Below are positions 42,995 through 52,620 of a stretch of 64,000 nucleotides of DNA, piece after piece. The stretch is from Martinezella tropici (GTDB lineage: Bacteria > Pseudomonadota > Alphaproteobacteria > Rhizobiales > Rhizobiaceae). The translations under genes and the position numbers were made by a program. The notes below the pieces were generated by a model. It did not search any database, was not told where the DNA came from, and saw nothing but the letters and a program-made list of their open reading frames with translations. The DNA lies in NCBI RefSeq assembly GCF_008370325.1, contig NZ_VNIP01000015.1:62001-126000 (forward strand), in the 5' to 3' direction. How positions within the stretch are numbered: the stretch's first letter is position 1; each line of letters starts with the position of its first letter.

Positions 42995-44062
42995 ATGGAA
43001 CATACTGGTTTTTTCCCGCCCCATGGCGGCATCAGCTTAAGGCAACTGGCTGAGCATCTTGGGGCGGAACTTGCTGATGCGGCCTCTTCGGAGGTCGCCA
43101 TCAGATCGATCGCCCCCGTCTATCGGGCAGGCGAGGGCGATATTTGCTATCTCCTTTCTCGAAAGAATCGCGCTGAGCTGGAGACCTGTAAGGCTTCCGC
43201 CATCATTTGCTTGCCGGCGCTGAAATCTTTCGTTCCCGATCATATTCCGGTGCTTCTGTCGAAGAAACCGCACACGGATTTTGCGATCGTCGGCGGTCTG
43301 CTGCATCCGGAAGCCATGCGGCCGGTTACATTCACGGCGAACCCGGGAACGATTTCGCCGGCCGCCATTATCGACCCGACAGCGAAGCTGGAGGCCAATA
43401 TCGGCGTCGAGCCGGGTGCTGTCATCGGCGCTGGCGCCGAGATCGGTGAGGGCACCTATATCGGCGCCAATGCTCTTATCGGACCAGGCGTGAAAATCGG
43501 ACGCAATTGTAGCGTTGGCGGCGGCGCGAGCGTGCTTTGCGCCTACCTCGGCAATGGCGTCATCGTCCATAATGGTACGCGCATCGGCCAAGACGGTTTC
43601 GGTTATGCACCAGGGCCTCGCGGCATGGTCAAGATCGTTCAGATCGGCCGCGTCATCATCCAGGACAATGTCGAGATCGGCGCCAATACGACGATCGATC
43701 GCGGCACCATGGATGACACCGTGATCGGCGAAGGCACCAAGATCGACAACCAGGTTCAGATTGGACATAACGTCCGCATCGGTCGGCATTGTGCTATCGT
43801 CAGCCAGGTGGGTATCGCCGGCAGCACGGTGATCGGAGATGGTGTCCAGATCGGCGGCCAGGCAGGCCTCAACGGCCACATCCACATCGGCGATGGCGTG
43901 CAGATCGGTGCCAAGAGCGGCGTGATGAACAGTATTCCGGCGGGAGAGCGTTATGCGGGCCTTCCAGCGCGGCCTCTATGGGATTTTCTAAGGGAATCGG
44001 CGGAGATCGCAAAGCGGTCAGGAGCCAGGGAAAAGAAAGACGGGAGTGCGGAGCATGACTGA
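42995..44062 (+). CDS. lpxD: UDP-3-O-(3-hydroxymyristoyl)glucosamine N-acyltransferase
   Basis: The protein has 355 residues from ATG 42995 (GGAG upstream). The N-terminal uridine-binding domain (ISLRQLAEHLGAEL) is followed by a long left-handed beta helix of hexapeptides (IGVEPGAVIGAGAEIGEG) and the catalytic region KIDNQVQIGHNVRIGRHCAIV with its conserved histidine. It adds the second acyl chain in lipid A synthesis. Its stop overlaps the fabZ start by eight bases. Confidence 0.97.
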   Translation: MEHTGFFPPHGGISLRQLAEHLGAELADAASSEVAIRSIAPVYRAGEGDICYLLSRKNRAELETCKASAIICLPALKSFVPDHIPVLLSKKPHTDFAIVGGLLHPEAMRPVTFTANPGTISPAAIIDPTAKLEANIGVEPGAVIGAGAEIGEGTYIGANALIGPGVKIGRNCSVGGGASVLCAYLGNGVIVHNGTRIGQDGFGYAPGPRGMVKIVQIGRVIIQDNVEIGANTTIDRGTMDDTVIGEGTKIDNQVQIGHNVRIGRHCAIVSQVGIAGSTVIGDGVQIGGQAGLNGHIHIGDGVQIGAKSGVMNSIPAGERYAGLPARPLWDFLRESAEIAKRSGAREKKDGSAEHD

Positions 44063-44528
44063 GGAAGCCAAGGCGTCGTTGTCGTCGGCCGACGTTCTGG
44101 AAATTATGAAGCTGTTGCCGCATCGTTATCCCTTCCTGATGGTCGATAAGATCATCGAGATCGATAGCGACAATTCCGCGATCGGCATCAAGAACGTGAC
44201 GGCCAATGAGCCGCAATTCACCGGGCATTTTCCTGGATCGCCGATCATGCCGGGGGTGCTGCTCATCGAAGGGATGGCCCAGACCGCCGGCGCGATCTGC
44301 GCTCGCAAGGATGGCATCGGTGGCAATCTCGTCTACTTCATGACGATCGACAATGCTCGCTTCCGCAAGCCGGTCGTTCCTGGCGACCGCGTCGAGTTCC
44401 ACGTCGTGAAGCAGAAGCAGCGCGGCACCATCTGGAAATTCCATTGCGACGCCAAGGTCGATGGCTCTCTGGTCGCCGAAGCCGATATCGGCGCGATGAT
44501 TGTGAGGAAGGATCAGGACGAGGCATGA
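44055..44528 (+). CDS. fabZ: 3-hydroxyacyl-[ACP] dehydratase FabZ
   Basis: The protein has 157 residues. The hot-dog fold active site is LPHRYPFLMVDKI (His) and PGVLLIEGMAQTAG (Glu). It dehydrates hydroxyacyl-ACP in fatty-acid synthesis and so competes with LpxA and LpxD for substrate. The start at 44055 follows GGGAG. The ATGA at the end overlaps lpxA by four bases. Confidence 0.97.
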   Translation: MTEEAKASLSSADVLEIMKLLPHRYPFLMVDKIIEIDSDNSAIGIKNVTANEPQFTGHFPGSPIMPGVLLIEGMAQTAGAICARKDGIGGNLVYFMTIDNARFRKPVVPGDRVEFHVVKQKQRGTIWKFHCDAKVDGSLVAEADIGAMIVRKDQDEA

Positions 44529-45340
44529 GCAGCATCGCTAAAAGCGCTCGCATTCACAAGCAGGCGGTCGTCGAAGATGGTGCAGTCATCGGCGAGAATG
44601 TAGTGGTCGGTCCGCTCTGCTATGTCGGTCCGAAAGTCGTACTCCATGATAATATTCACTTGCTCAACAATGCGGTCGTGACCGGCCGCACGACGATCGG
44701 CAAGGGAACGAAAATATTTCCGATGGCCGTTGTTGGCGGGGATCCGCAAAGCGTCCATCACGGCGGCGAAGAAACAACGCTCGATGTCGGCGAGAATTGC
44801 ACGATCCGCGAGGGCGTCACGATCAATACCGGCACGGCCGATTACGGCGGCAAGACGATCGTCGGCAATAACAATCTGTTCCTTGCCAATTCCCATGTCG
44901 CGCATGATTGCCGCGTCGGCAACAATGTCATCATGTCGAATAATGTCATGTTGGCGGGGCATGTGACCGTCGAGGATCGCGCCATCCTGGGTGGCGGCTG
45001 TGCCGTCCATCAGTTCACTCGCATCGGCCGGCAGGCCTTTATCGGGGGGCTTTCGGCCGCGAGCTACGACGTCATTCCCTACGGCATGCTGAATGGCAAT
45101 CCGGGCGTTCTCTCGGGCCTTAATATTGTTGGCATGTCGCGCGCGGGCATAGAGCGCGCGGTCATTCACAGGGTTCGGCGCGCCTACAAGACCATCTTCG
45201 AGAATGAAGGCTCGATCCGCGACAACGCGGCTGCGATCCGCGACGAATATGCCGACTGCAAGGAAGTGGTTGAAATCCTCGATTTCATCGCAGCCGATAG
45301 CGACCGCGCTCTGTCGTCGCCCAATCGCGGCAAGAGCTGA
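44525..45340 (+). CDS. lpxA: UDP-N-acetylglucosamine acyltransferase
   Basis: The protein has 271 residues. Hexapeptide beta-helix repeats (ARIHKQAVVEDGAVIGENVVVG) lead to the catalytic NSHVAHDCRVGNN, then GGGCAVHQFTRIGRQAFIGG and a C-terminal helical domain. It adds the first acyl chain of lipid A in the cytoplasm. It is the centre of the tightly overlapping lpxD-fabZ-lpxA-lpxI-lpxB run. Confidence 0.97.
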   Translation: MSSIAKSARIHKQAVVEDGAVIGENVVVGPLCYVGPKVVLHDNIHLLNNAVVTGRTTIGKGTKIFPMAVVGGDPQSVHHGGEETTLDVGENCTIREGVTINTGTADYGGKTIVGNNNLFLANSHVAHDCRVGNNVIMSNNVMLAGHVTVEDRAILGGGCAVHQFTRIGRQAFIGGLSAASYDVIPYGMLNGNPGVLSGLNIVGMSRAGIERAVIHRVRRAYKTIFENEGSIRDNAAAIRDEYADCKEVVEILDFIAADSDRALSSPNRGKS

Positions 45341-45341
45341 C

Positions 45342-46223
45342 GTGGTTTCGGCCGGCCAAAACGGCAAAGGCAGGCTGGCGATTATCGCAGGCAGCGGGCT
45401 TTTGCCGGTTTACGTCGCCGACGCCGCTCGCCAGGCCGGTGAAAATCCCGTCATTATTGCATTGACGGACGAGGCGGATCGGGATTGGTCCGCCTTTGAC
45501 CATGCCAATCTCGGTGTCGGCAATTTCGCGGGCCTGGAGGCCATGTTCCGCCGTCATGGCGTGGACCGCGTCGTCATGTCCGGCGGCGTCGCGCGCCGTC
45601 CGCCCTGGCGCGAGATCCATCCGACCTGGCGCGTGATCAAAGAATTGCCTCTGACTATCCGGACGCTTCTTTCCGGCGGCGACAATGCCGTGCTGCAAAT
45701 GGTCATCCGCTTGATCGAAGCCGGCGGCGTTCAAGTCGTTGGAGCGCATGAGATCGCGCCCGATCTGCTGGCGACCACCGGACCGCTCGGCCGGCACTCG
45801 CCGTCCGCAGAGGATTTGCGCGATATCGCGCAAGGTGCGAAGGCCGCCGATGTGCTGGGGTTACTGGATGTCGGTCAGGGTGCCGTCAGCGTCGGCGGCC
45901 GCGTCGTTGCACTCGAGGGTGCCGAAGGCACGGACAAGATGATCGAGCGGGTTGCCGAGCTGCGCGCGGCGGGGCGCATTTCGACGCGTCGGCGCGGCGT
46001 GCTCGTCAAGCTCTGCAAGCCACAGCAGGATGTCCGGGCCGACCTGCCGTCCATCGGTGTATCGACGGTGTCGAACGCCAAGAAGGCCGGTCTTGCCGGC
46101 GTTGCCATCGAGGCCGGCAGAGCGCTGATCCTCGACCGGCAGGCTGTCATCGCCGCCGCCGACGAAGCCGGCATTTTCGTCTGCGGCATCGATCGGGGTC
46201 TGAGCGCGGAGGGCTTCATGTGA
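45342..46223 (+). CDS. lpxI: UDP-2,3-diacylglucosamine diphosphatase LpxI
   Basis: The protein has 293 residues from GTG 45342, one base after the lpxA stop. Signatures are LAIIAGSGLLPVYVADAARQ, MSGGVARRPPWREIHPTWR, LSGGDNAVLQMVIRLIE and the C-terminal VLVKLCKPQQDVRADLPSIGVST. LpxI replaces LpxH in alphaproteobacteria to make lipid X. Its stop overlaps the lpxB GTG. Confidence 0.95.
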   Translation: MVSAGQNGKGRLAIIAGSGLLPVYVADAARQAGENPVIIALTDEADRDWSAFDHANLGVGNFAGLEAMFRRHGVDRVVMSGGVARRPPWREIHPTWRVIKELPLTIRTLLSGGDNAVLQMVIRLIEAGGVQVVGAHEIAPDLLATTGPLGRHSPSAEDLRDIAQGAKAADVLGLLDVGQGAVSVGGRVVALEGAEGTDKMIERVAELRAAGRISTRRRGVLVKLCKPQQDVRADLPSIGVSTVSNAKKAGLAGVAIEAGRALILDRQAVIAAADEAGIFVCGIDRGLSAEGFM

Positions 46224-47401
46224 GCGGCGCGCCTTTGAAGCTTGCCGTGGTTGCCGGCGAGGTCTCCGGCGATCTGCTGGGGGGCGATCTCGTCGCGGCC
46301 CTGAAGCGGCGTTACGATGGCCCGGTCGAGCTGATTGGCGTCGGCGGCGAGGCGTTGGAAGCGCAAGGCCTGCGCTCGCTCTTCGACTATTCCGAACTCT
46401 CGATCATGGGGTTCATTCAGGTCATCAAGCGTCTGCCGAAGCTGATTGCCCGCATCCAGCAAACAGCCGAAGCCATCATTGCCGCAAAGCCCGATGTGCT
46501 CCTCATCATCGATAGCCCCGATTTCACCCACCGTGTCGCCAAGCGGATGCGCAAGGCTTTGCCCGATCTGCCTGTTATCAATTACGTCTGCCCCAGCGTC
46601 TGGGCGTGGAAGGAATATCGTGCGCAGAAGATGCTCGCCTATGTCGACCATGTGCTGGCCGTCTTGCCCTTCGAGCCTGCTGCCATGGAGCGCCTGGGCG
46701 GTCCGGCAACGACCTATGTCGGTCATCGCCTGACCGTGGATGCCAACCTGGTGGAGACGCGCCGACAGCGTGCCTTGCGCAGCGTCAATGCCGCCGCCTC
46801 CCAGATGACGGTGCTTCTTCTCCCAGGATCGCGTGCTTCGGAAATCCGTCAGCTCCTTCCAGTCTTTGAGCGGGCTACCGAAGAGCTTAGCCGGAGAAAT
46901 GATAGGGTTCGCTATCTGCTGCCGACCGTGCCGAAGCAGGAAGCCCTTGTGCGCTCGCTTCTCGAAAACTGGAACGTCAAGCCCCAAATCCTCGTCGGCC
47001 AAGATGCAAAGTGGCAGGCTTTTGCGCAGGCTGATGCTGCCATGGCCGCATCGGGCACCGTGATCCTTGAACTGGGCTTAGCCAGCGTACCGGTGGTTTC
47101 AACCTATAAGACTGAATGGCTGGCCAGGTTCGTGATGTCGCGCATCAAGGTGTGGTCGGCGGCCCTGCCGAACCTGATTGCCGACTATGCCGTTGTGCCG
47201 GAACTCATCAACGATGTCCTGCGGCCGGGACTGCTGGCCCGCTACATGGAGCGTCTGTCGAGCGAGACGCCGGAGCGCGCCGCAATGTTGGCGGGTTACG
47301 ATCTCGTCTGGGAGCGGATGCAGACGCAGGAGCCGCCCGGCGATAAGGCGGCACAGATTGTTCTGGACGTTCTCTACAATAAAAAAACCGGTCATCTCTG
47401 A
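46220..47401 (+). CDS. lpxB: Lipid-A-disaccharide synthase
   Basis: The protein has 393 residues from GTG 46220. The motif LAVVAGEVSGDLLGGDLV opens the protein; SPDFTHRVAKRMRK, INYVCPSVWAWKEYRAQKM and VLLLPGSRASEIRQLLPVFE follow, ending with the GT-B type ASGTVILELGLASVPVVSTYKT. It joins lipid X to UDP-diacylglucosamine. The last gene of the run; a strong terminator follows. Confidence 0.97.
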   Translation: MSGAPLKLAVVAGEVSGDLLGGDLVAALKRRYDGPVELIGVGGEALEAQGLRSLFDYSELSIMGFIQVIKRLPKLIARIQQTAEAIIAAKPDVLLIIDSPDFTHRVAKRMRKALPDLPVINYVCPSVWAWKEYRAQKMLAYVDHVLAVLPFEPAAMERLGGPATTYVGHRLTVDANLVETRRQRALRSVNAAASQMTVLLLPGSRASEIRQLLPVFERATEELSRRNDRVRYLLPTVPKQEALVRSLLENWNVKPQILVGQDAKWQAFAQADAAMAASGTVILELGLASVPVVSTYKTEWLARFVMSRIKVWSAALPNLIADYAVVPELINDVLRPGLLARYMERLSSETPERAAMLAGYDLVWERMQTQEPPGDKAAQIVLDVLYNKKTGHL

Positions 47402-47412
47402 CCGGTTTTTTT
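47381..47412. terminator. Bidirectional terminator between lpxB and gltA
   Basis: AAAAAAACCGGTCA and TGACCGGTTTTTTT form a perfect stem around TCTC. The A and T runs on both sides let it stop both convergent genes. Confidence 0.92.
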
Positions 47413-47428
47413 GTTTCAGTACCGAAGC

Positions 47429-48718
47429 TTAGCGCTTGGAAACAGGCACATATTCGCGCAGCGGAGCGCCGGTGTAGAGCTGGCGCGGACGGCCGATGCG
47501 CTGATGCGGATCCTCGATCATTTCGTTCCACTGAGCGATCCAGCCGACGGTGCGGGCAAGAGCGAACAGAACGGTGAACATGGTGGTGGGGAAGCCGAGA
47601 GCCTTCAGCGTGATGCCGGAGTAGAAGTCGACGTTCGGATAGAGTTTTTTCTCGATGAAATACTCATCCGTCAGAGCGATGCGTTCGAGCTCGATCGCGA
47701 TGTCGAGCAGCGGGTCGTCCTTGATGCCGAGTTCGCCCAGAACCTCATGCGCCGTCTTCTGCATGATCTTGGCGCGCGGGTCGTAGTTCTTGTAGACACG
47801 ATGACCGAAGCCCATCAGGCGGAACGGATCGTTCTTGTCCTTGGCGCGAGCGATGAATTCCGGGATGCGGTCGACGGTGCCGATCTCATTCAGCATGTTC
47901 AGCGCCGCTTCGTTGGCGCCGCCGTGAGCCGGGCCCCAGAGGCAGGCAATGCCTGCTGCAATACAGGCGAACGGGTTGGCGCCGGAAGAGCCTGCCAGGC
48001 GAACCGTCGAGGTCGACGCGTTCTGCTCATGGTCGGCATGCAGGATGAAGATGCGGTCCATGGCGCGGGCGAGCACCGGATTGACGACATAGTCTTCGCA
48101 CGGAACAGCAAAGCACATGCGCAGGAAGTTGGACGCATAGTCGAGATCGTTCTTCGGATAAACGAAGGGCTGGCCGATATGGTACTTGTAGGCCATGGCG
48201 GCGAGTGTCGGCATCTTGGCGATCATGCGCAGGCTTGCGACCATGCGCTGATGCGGATCGGTGATGTCGGTCGAGTCGTGATAGAAGGCCGAGAGAGCGC
48301 CGACGCAGCCGCACATGACAGCCATCGGATGGGCGTCGCGGCGGAAGCCGGTGAAGAAGCGCGACATCTGCTCGTGCACCATCGTGTGGTGGGTCACGCG
48401 ATAGTCGAAATCCTTCTTCTGCGCCGTCGTCGGCAGTTCGCCGTAAAGAAGAAGATAGCATACTTCGAGGAAATCGCCGTGTTCGGCCAGCTGATCGATT
48501 GGATAGCCGCGATGCAGCAGAACGCCTTCGTCGCCATCGATATAGGTGATGCTGGACTCGCACGATGCGGTCGAGGTGAAACCAGGATCGTAAGTGAAAG
48601 TGGAGGTGTTCTTATAAAGGGCACCAATATCAATGACACTTGGGCCGATGGTTCCGGTCTTCACCGGCAAGTCCACCGTCTTTTCACCCCAAGTTAGTTT
48701 CGCGCTTTGTTCCGTCAT
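47429..48718 (-). CDS. gltA: Citrate synthase
   Basis: The protein has 429 residues of the type II (gram-negative) class. Catalytic parts are CLWGPAHGGANEAAL, FRLMGFGHRVYKNYDPRA and the Asp in VDFYSG. An N-terminal beta domain (AKLTWGEKTVDLPVKTGTIG) precedes them. It starts the citric acid cycle. It ends at the shared terminator with lpxB. Confidence 0.97.
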   Translation of the reverse strand: MTEQSAKLTWGEKTVDLPVKTGTIGPSVIDIGALYKNTSTFTYDPGFTSTASCESSITYIDGDEGVLLHRGYPIDQLAEHGDFLEVCYLLLYGELPTTAQKKDFDYRVTHHTMVHEQMSRFFTGFRRDAHPMAVMCGCVGALSAFYHDSTDITDPHQRMVASLRMIAKMPTLAAMAYKYHIGQPFVYPKNDLDYASNFLRMCFAVPCEDYVVNPVLARAMDRIFILHADHEQNASTSTVRLAGSSGANPFACIAAGIACLWGPAHGGANEAALNMLNEIGTVDRIPEFIARAKDKNDPFRLMGFGHRVYKNYDPRAKIMQKTAHEVLGELGIKDDPLLDIAIELERIALTDEYFIEKKLYPNVDFYSGITLKALGFPTTMFTVLFALARTVGWIAQWNEMIEDPHQRIGRPRQLYTGAPLREYVPVSKR

Positions 48719-48998
48719 GCTGATCCTCCAAGATTTGGCGGGATTGACGCCATAAAAAGCGCCAAAAGGTTAAGCGACTACCGACTAGCTATATGATCCA
48801 AAGCCTAATGCCAAGTTATCCCATTGCCGAATTGTGCATTGCGGTATCAACTTTTGGGCACTGCGGTAGCATCATGACGAGGCTGCGCCGGGAAACCGGC
48901 TCGATTTTGTCTCTCTCATGCCGATTTCGGTTGAAATCACTGCATGGTGACGGCAAAAATCGCGCCAAAGCTGTAGTTTTGCGTGGGGGCGGCGGCGA

Positions 48999-51494
48999 GT
49001 GCCTAATTTGGAGGCAACGGAGCAGCGGGAAGATAGCCGGGATGTCGCTGCGCCTTCGCAGCTTCGCCCTGCTGTTGCGACGATTATGCTTCGCGCCAAA
49101 GCGCCGCAAGGAGAGCGGACGCAGGATCATGCGCCGCTGGCTTCGCGTCTCCTTCTGGTCGCAGGCCGTATTCGAGCCAGCATTGCCCGCCTGGTCGAAG
49201 AGGAGGCTGCGCATGGCCGCGCCATCCTTTTCGCGCCGATCTATATGGGTCTCGGTGCGATCTTCTGGTTCGAGGCCGGCAGCGATCCGCCTCCGCAAGC
49301 CGTGCTGGCGGGCCTGCTTGTCTTTGCTGCCAGCTTCGCGCTCCGGCGGGAAGCGGGGAGGTTGCTGCACCATCTGCTTTTCGCCGGCATGCTGATTTGC
49401 CTCGGCATGGCGCTTGCGCAATGGGAAAGCTGGCGGGCCTCCACTGTCATGCTCGATTCGGCCGTGACGACGACCGTCACGGGGAGGGTCGAGCGGCGTG
49501 AATCCTATGACAATGGAGGCTGGCGCTATGTCGTCCGGGTGGAGGCGACGGAAAAGCCTACTATCCGCCGTTCGCCGGAACGGGTCACGATCTTTATACG
49601 CAAGCAGGTGAAGCCGTTCGACCTCGGCGATCGCATCCAGGGCAAGGCGCGTCTGACACCGCCGTCCGGGCCGGCTCTGCCTGACCTCAACGATTTCGCC
49701 TTCAGTTCCTATTTCAATGGTATCGGTGCGAACGGTTTCGCCTATGGCAGCCCAACCTTGCTGTCTCCATCCGGTGATAACGTTGCAAATTCGCTGCTGG
49801 ATAAGGCCGATATCTGGCTCGCCGGCCTGCGCAACGGCATTGGCGACAGAATCCGGGAAACCTTGCCGGGAGATACCGGCGCCTTTGCTGCGGCGCTCGT
49901 CACCGATGAGAGACGTGCAATCTCCAAGGATACGACCGAGTCGCTGCGAATTGCCGGTCTCACTCACATCATTGCAATTTCGGGGCTGAATATGGCGCTG
50001 TCGGCCGGCATCTTCTATATCGGCCTGCGCTACCTGTTCAGCTTGTTTCCGGGAGTTGCGCAGGCTTGGCCGACCAAGAAGTTCGCGGCTTTCGGCGCGC
50101 TTTTGACGGTAACGGCCTATTATCTCATTTCCGGCTTCGGCGTATCCGCCGAGCGCGCTTTCATCATGATGGCGATCATGCTGGTGGCCGTGCTTTTCGA
50201 CCGGCCGTCGCTCAGCCTTCGCAATGTCGCGCTATCCGCCATCGTCATCCTCGTTCTGTCGCCGTCGCAGGTGCTAGGCCCAAGCTTCCAGATGTCCTAT
50301 GCCGCGACGCTGGCGCTGGTGTCGGGCTATTCGCTATGGAAACGACGGCGGCACCGCGAAACCATCCTCTCGCGGATCCGTCTGCTAAGTCCGCTGCTTT
50401 TCGTCTCGCGCTTCTTCGGCGGCGTGTTGTCGACCTCATTCATCGGCGGCGCATCGACGGCCATCTTCTCGATCGAGCATTTTCACCGGCTGGCGACATA
50501 TGGTCTCGCCGCCAACCTTGCGGCCATGCCGATCGTCTCCTTCATTGTCATGCCGTTCGGCATGGCGGCAATGCTGCTGATGCCGTTCGGCCTGGACGGG
50601 CCGTTTTGGAAGGTCACCGGCGAGGGACTGGAGCTCGTCATCCTGATCGCCAAAACCGTGGCCGGTTGGGGAGGCGACATCACCTTCGGCCGCCAACCCG
50701 GCTGGCTGATGCCGACCTTCATTGCCGGCTTCCTGATCATGACCGTGCTGCGGACCCGGCTTCGCCATCTGGGCCTATTGGTGCTGCTCACGTCTGTCGG
50801 CGCGGCAGCGTTCGGCTCCGGCGTGCCGAAGCCGGACCTGATGATTTCCGAGGATGGTGTCCTGGTTGCATTGCGACAGGACGATATACTTGCCACAAAT
50901 CGCGAAAGGCCGCAGGCCTTCATTTTCGAACAATGGCAAAAGGCTTTGGTTGCAACCGAACATCAGCCGCCGACCATGCTCCCGGCCGATAGCCGGCTTC
51001 CGCAGATCAGCAAGACGGATCGCCACAAGCGATTGGGCAGCGAAGAACAGAAGGCAGTCCGCAAGGCAATGGAGGAAGCGCTGGACAGTACGATGCAGGG
51101 AAGTTTCGCCTGCCAGAAGGGTGCATGGTGCGTAGCGATGCTTGATAACGGCGCCATATTGATCACCATCGAAAATGCTGCCTATCTGCCGTCAGCCTGT
51201 GACACCGCAAATATCGTCGTGACGCCGATCCGGCTGCGGCTGGACCATTGTCGCTCCGGCGCAATGCTCATAACCGGTGCGACATTGCGCAAAACCGGAT
51301 CCATCGAAATGATGCTTACCGCCGATAAGCCCATTATCTCTGCCGCATTCGAAAACCCGCAGCGACCGTGGACGAGGCACCGAACTTATGATTGGCGCAC
51401 CGGCAAATTCGCTACACCACCTGCGCAAGTATCACCTGTCAATGATAGTTCAACCGTTAGTGATAACCTACCTGCTAGTGATAACGACGAATAA
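48999..51494 (+). CDS. comEC: ComEC/Rec2 family membrane protein
   Basis: The protein has 831 residues from GTG 48999. An N-terminal part with two spans and an OB-like domain (VTTTVTGRVERRESYDNGGWRY) is followed by the competence domain with many spans and LAGLTHIIAISGLNMALSAG-like RIAGLTHIIAISGLNMALS near 320. The C-terminal 200 residues keep a few metallo-lactamase strands (PDLMISEDGVLVALR) but the HxHxDH metal motif is not visible. ComEC proteins make the inner-membrane channel for DNA uptake; whether this organism takes up DNA is unknown. Its 3' end overlaps lexA, which is convergent. Confidence 0.88.
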   Translation: MPNLEATEQREDSRDVAAPSQLRPAVATIMLRAKAPQGERTQDHAPLASRLLLVAGRIRASIARLVEEEAAHGRAILFAPIYMGLGAIFWFEAGSDPPPQAVLAGLLVFAASFALRREAGRLLHHLLFAGMLICLGMALAQWESWRASTVMLDSAVTTTVTGRVERRESYDNGGWRYVVRVEATEKPTIRRSPERVTIFIRKQVKPFDLGDRIQGKARLTPPSGPALPDLNDFAFSSYFNGIGANGFAYGSPTLLSPSGDNVANSLLDKADIWLAGLRNGIGDRIRETLPGDTGAFAAALVTDERRAISKDTTESLRIAGLTHIIAISGLNMALSAGIFYIGLRYLFSLFPGVAQAWPTKKFAAFGALLTVTAYYLISGFGVSAERAFIMMAIMLVAVLFDRPSLSLRNVALSAIVILVLSPSQVLGPSFQMSYAATLALVSGYSLWKRRRHRETILSRIRLLSPLLFVSRFFGGVLSTSFIGGASTAIFSIEHFHRLATYGLAANLAAMPIVSFIVMPFGMAAMLLMPFGLDGPFWKVTGEGLELVILIAKTVAGWGGDITFGRQPGWLMPTFIAGFLIMTVLRTRLRHLGLLVLLTSVGAAAFGSGVPKPDLMISEDGVLVALRQDDILATNRERPQAFIFEQWQKALVATEHQPPTMLPADSRLPQISKTDRHKRLGSEEQKAVRKAMEEALDSTMQGSFACQKGAWCVAMLDNGAILITIENAAYLPSACDTANIVVTPIRLRLDHCRSGAMLITGATLRKTGSIEMMLTADKPIISAAFENPQRPWTRHRTYDWRTGKFATPPAQVSPVNDSSTVSDNLPASDNDE

Positions 51495-52197
51495 GCCCCA
51501 CCAGCTTGCCCTGGACCTTGACGCGATCCGGTCCGAAAATGCGGGTTTCATAGGCCGGATTGGCGGCTTCCAGCGCGATGGAGGCGCCCTTGCGGCGGAA
51601 ACGCTTCAGCGTTGCCTCTTCATCGTCGACGAGCGCAACGACGATATCGCCGGGATTGGCCGTCGTCGAATTGCGGATGATGACCGTGTCGCCATCGAAA
51701 ATTCCGGCGTCGATCATCGAATCGCCCCTGACCTCCAGCGCATAATGCTCGCCGGAGCCGAGCATGTCGGCGGGAACGGTAATGTCATGCGTATTGTTCT
51801 GAATGGCGGAAATCGGAACGCCGGCGGCGATGCGCCCCATGACCGGTACCGATACGGAACTATTGTGGTCGTCGTTGGCAACCTTTGCCGGGGCGGGAGG
51901 AGCGACCGGCTGAGGTTTGCCGAGGCTGCCCTCGATAATGCTCGGTGAAAAGCCGCGGCGCGGCTGAAGGCTTGAATTATAGGCCTCCGGCAGCTTGATG
52001 ACTTCGAGCGCCCGCGCCCTGTTCGGCAGGCGGCGAATGAAGCCGCGCTCCTCGAGCGCGGTGATCAGACGGTGAATGCCGGATTTGGATGCCAGATCCA
52101 GTGCGTCCTTCATTTCGTCGAAAGATGGCGGGACACCAGATTCCTTCATTCGTTCGTGAATGAAGAGAAGCAGTTCCTGCTGCTTGCGCGTCAACAT
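51475..52197 (-). CDS. lexA: LexA repressor
   Basis: The protein has 240 residues from ATG 52197. The N-terminal winged helix (LTRKQQELLLFIHERMKESG, PPSFDEMKDALDLASKSGIHRL) binds SOS boxes. The cleavage bond Ala-Gly is in MGRIAAGVPISA, the catalytic Ser in ALEVRGDSMIDAGI and the Lys in DEEATLKRFRRKG. A longer Pro/Ala/Asn linker than in Escherichia coli joins the domains. A perfect GTTC-N7-GTTC box lies upstream. Its stop overlaps the end of the convergent comEC by 20 bases. Confidence 0.97.
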   Translation of the reverse strand: MLTRKQQELLLFIHERMKESGVPPSFDEMKDALDLASKSGIHRLITALEERGFIRRLPNRARALEVIKLPEAYNSSLQPRRGFSPSIIEGSLGKPQPVAPPAPAKVANDDHNSSVSVPVMGRIAAGVPISAIQNNTHDITVPADMLGSGEHYALEVRGDSMIDAGIFDGDTVIIRNSTTANPGDIVVALVDDEEATLKRFRRKGASIALEAANPAYETRIFGPDRVKVQGKLVGLIRRYH

Positions 52198-52257
52198 CGT
52201 CTTGGAACCCCAAATCAAGAAAATCGTCGTGAAACAAATCCAGAACGGACACTATAT

Positions 52258-52272
52258 GTTCCATATGTGTTC
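52258..52272 (-). promoter_or_regulatory. LexA box (SOS operator) of lexA
   Basis: GTTC-CATATGT-GTTC matches the alphaproteobacterial LexA consensus GTTC-N7-GTTC exactly, 61 bases before the lexA start. It fits autoregulation. Nothing else recognisable was seen in 52198-52620 apart from the leader of the next gene, which has GGGGAGGA before its start. Confidence 0.85.
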
Positions 52273-52620
52273 TGCAAGTGCTTAAATTTCAGTAAAGCTT
52301 GGCAGGGTCTATCAAATAATTGCCGCTATCGAATGGATCGCTTGAAATTCCTCGGGAATTATATCCGCGCTAATTCATCGATAAATATGAGAAATGCCGC
52401 TTTGTTCGCCTTATGGACGCTTCACCTCAATCCCGCTCGGCTCGTGTGCGGATGAAGACGCGACTATCGCATAAGCCGGCCACAATCGAGAATCAGTGCG
52501 CTCGTGTTGCCAGGGTTTCGTCCGACCTGCGTTCTCCTGCGCTGTTACGGCTTGGCTTTCATCTTGAATTGAGCATTGTATGAGCGCAAATCTGCTCTTG
52601 CAGGCAAACAGGGGAGGACC

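Noticed and set aside
47411..48697. 428-codon open frame on the plus strand
   Set aside because: It is the antisense of citrate synthase, whose active-site motifs on the minus strand are intact; the frame has no recognisable domain.
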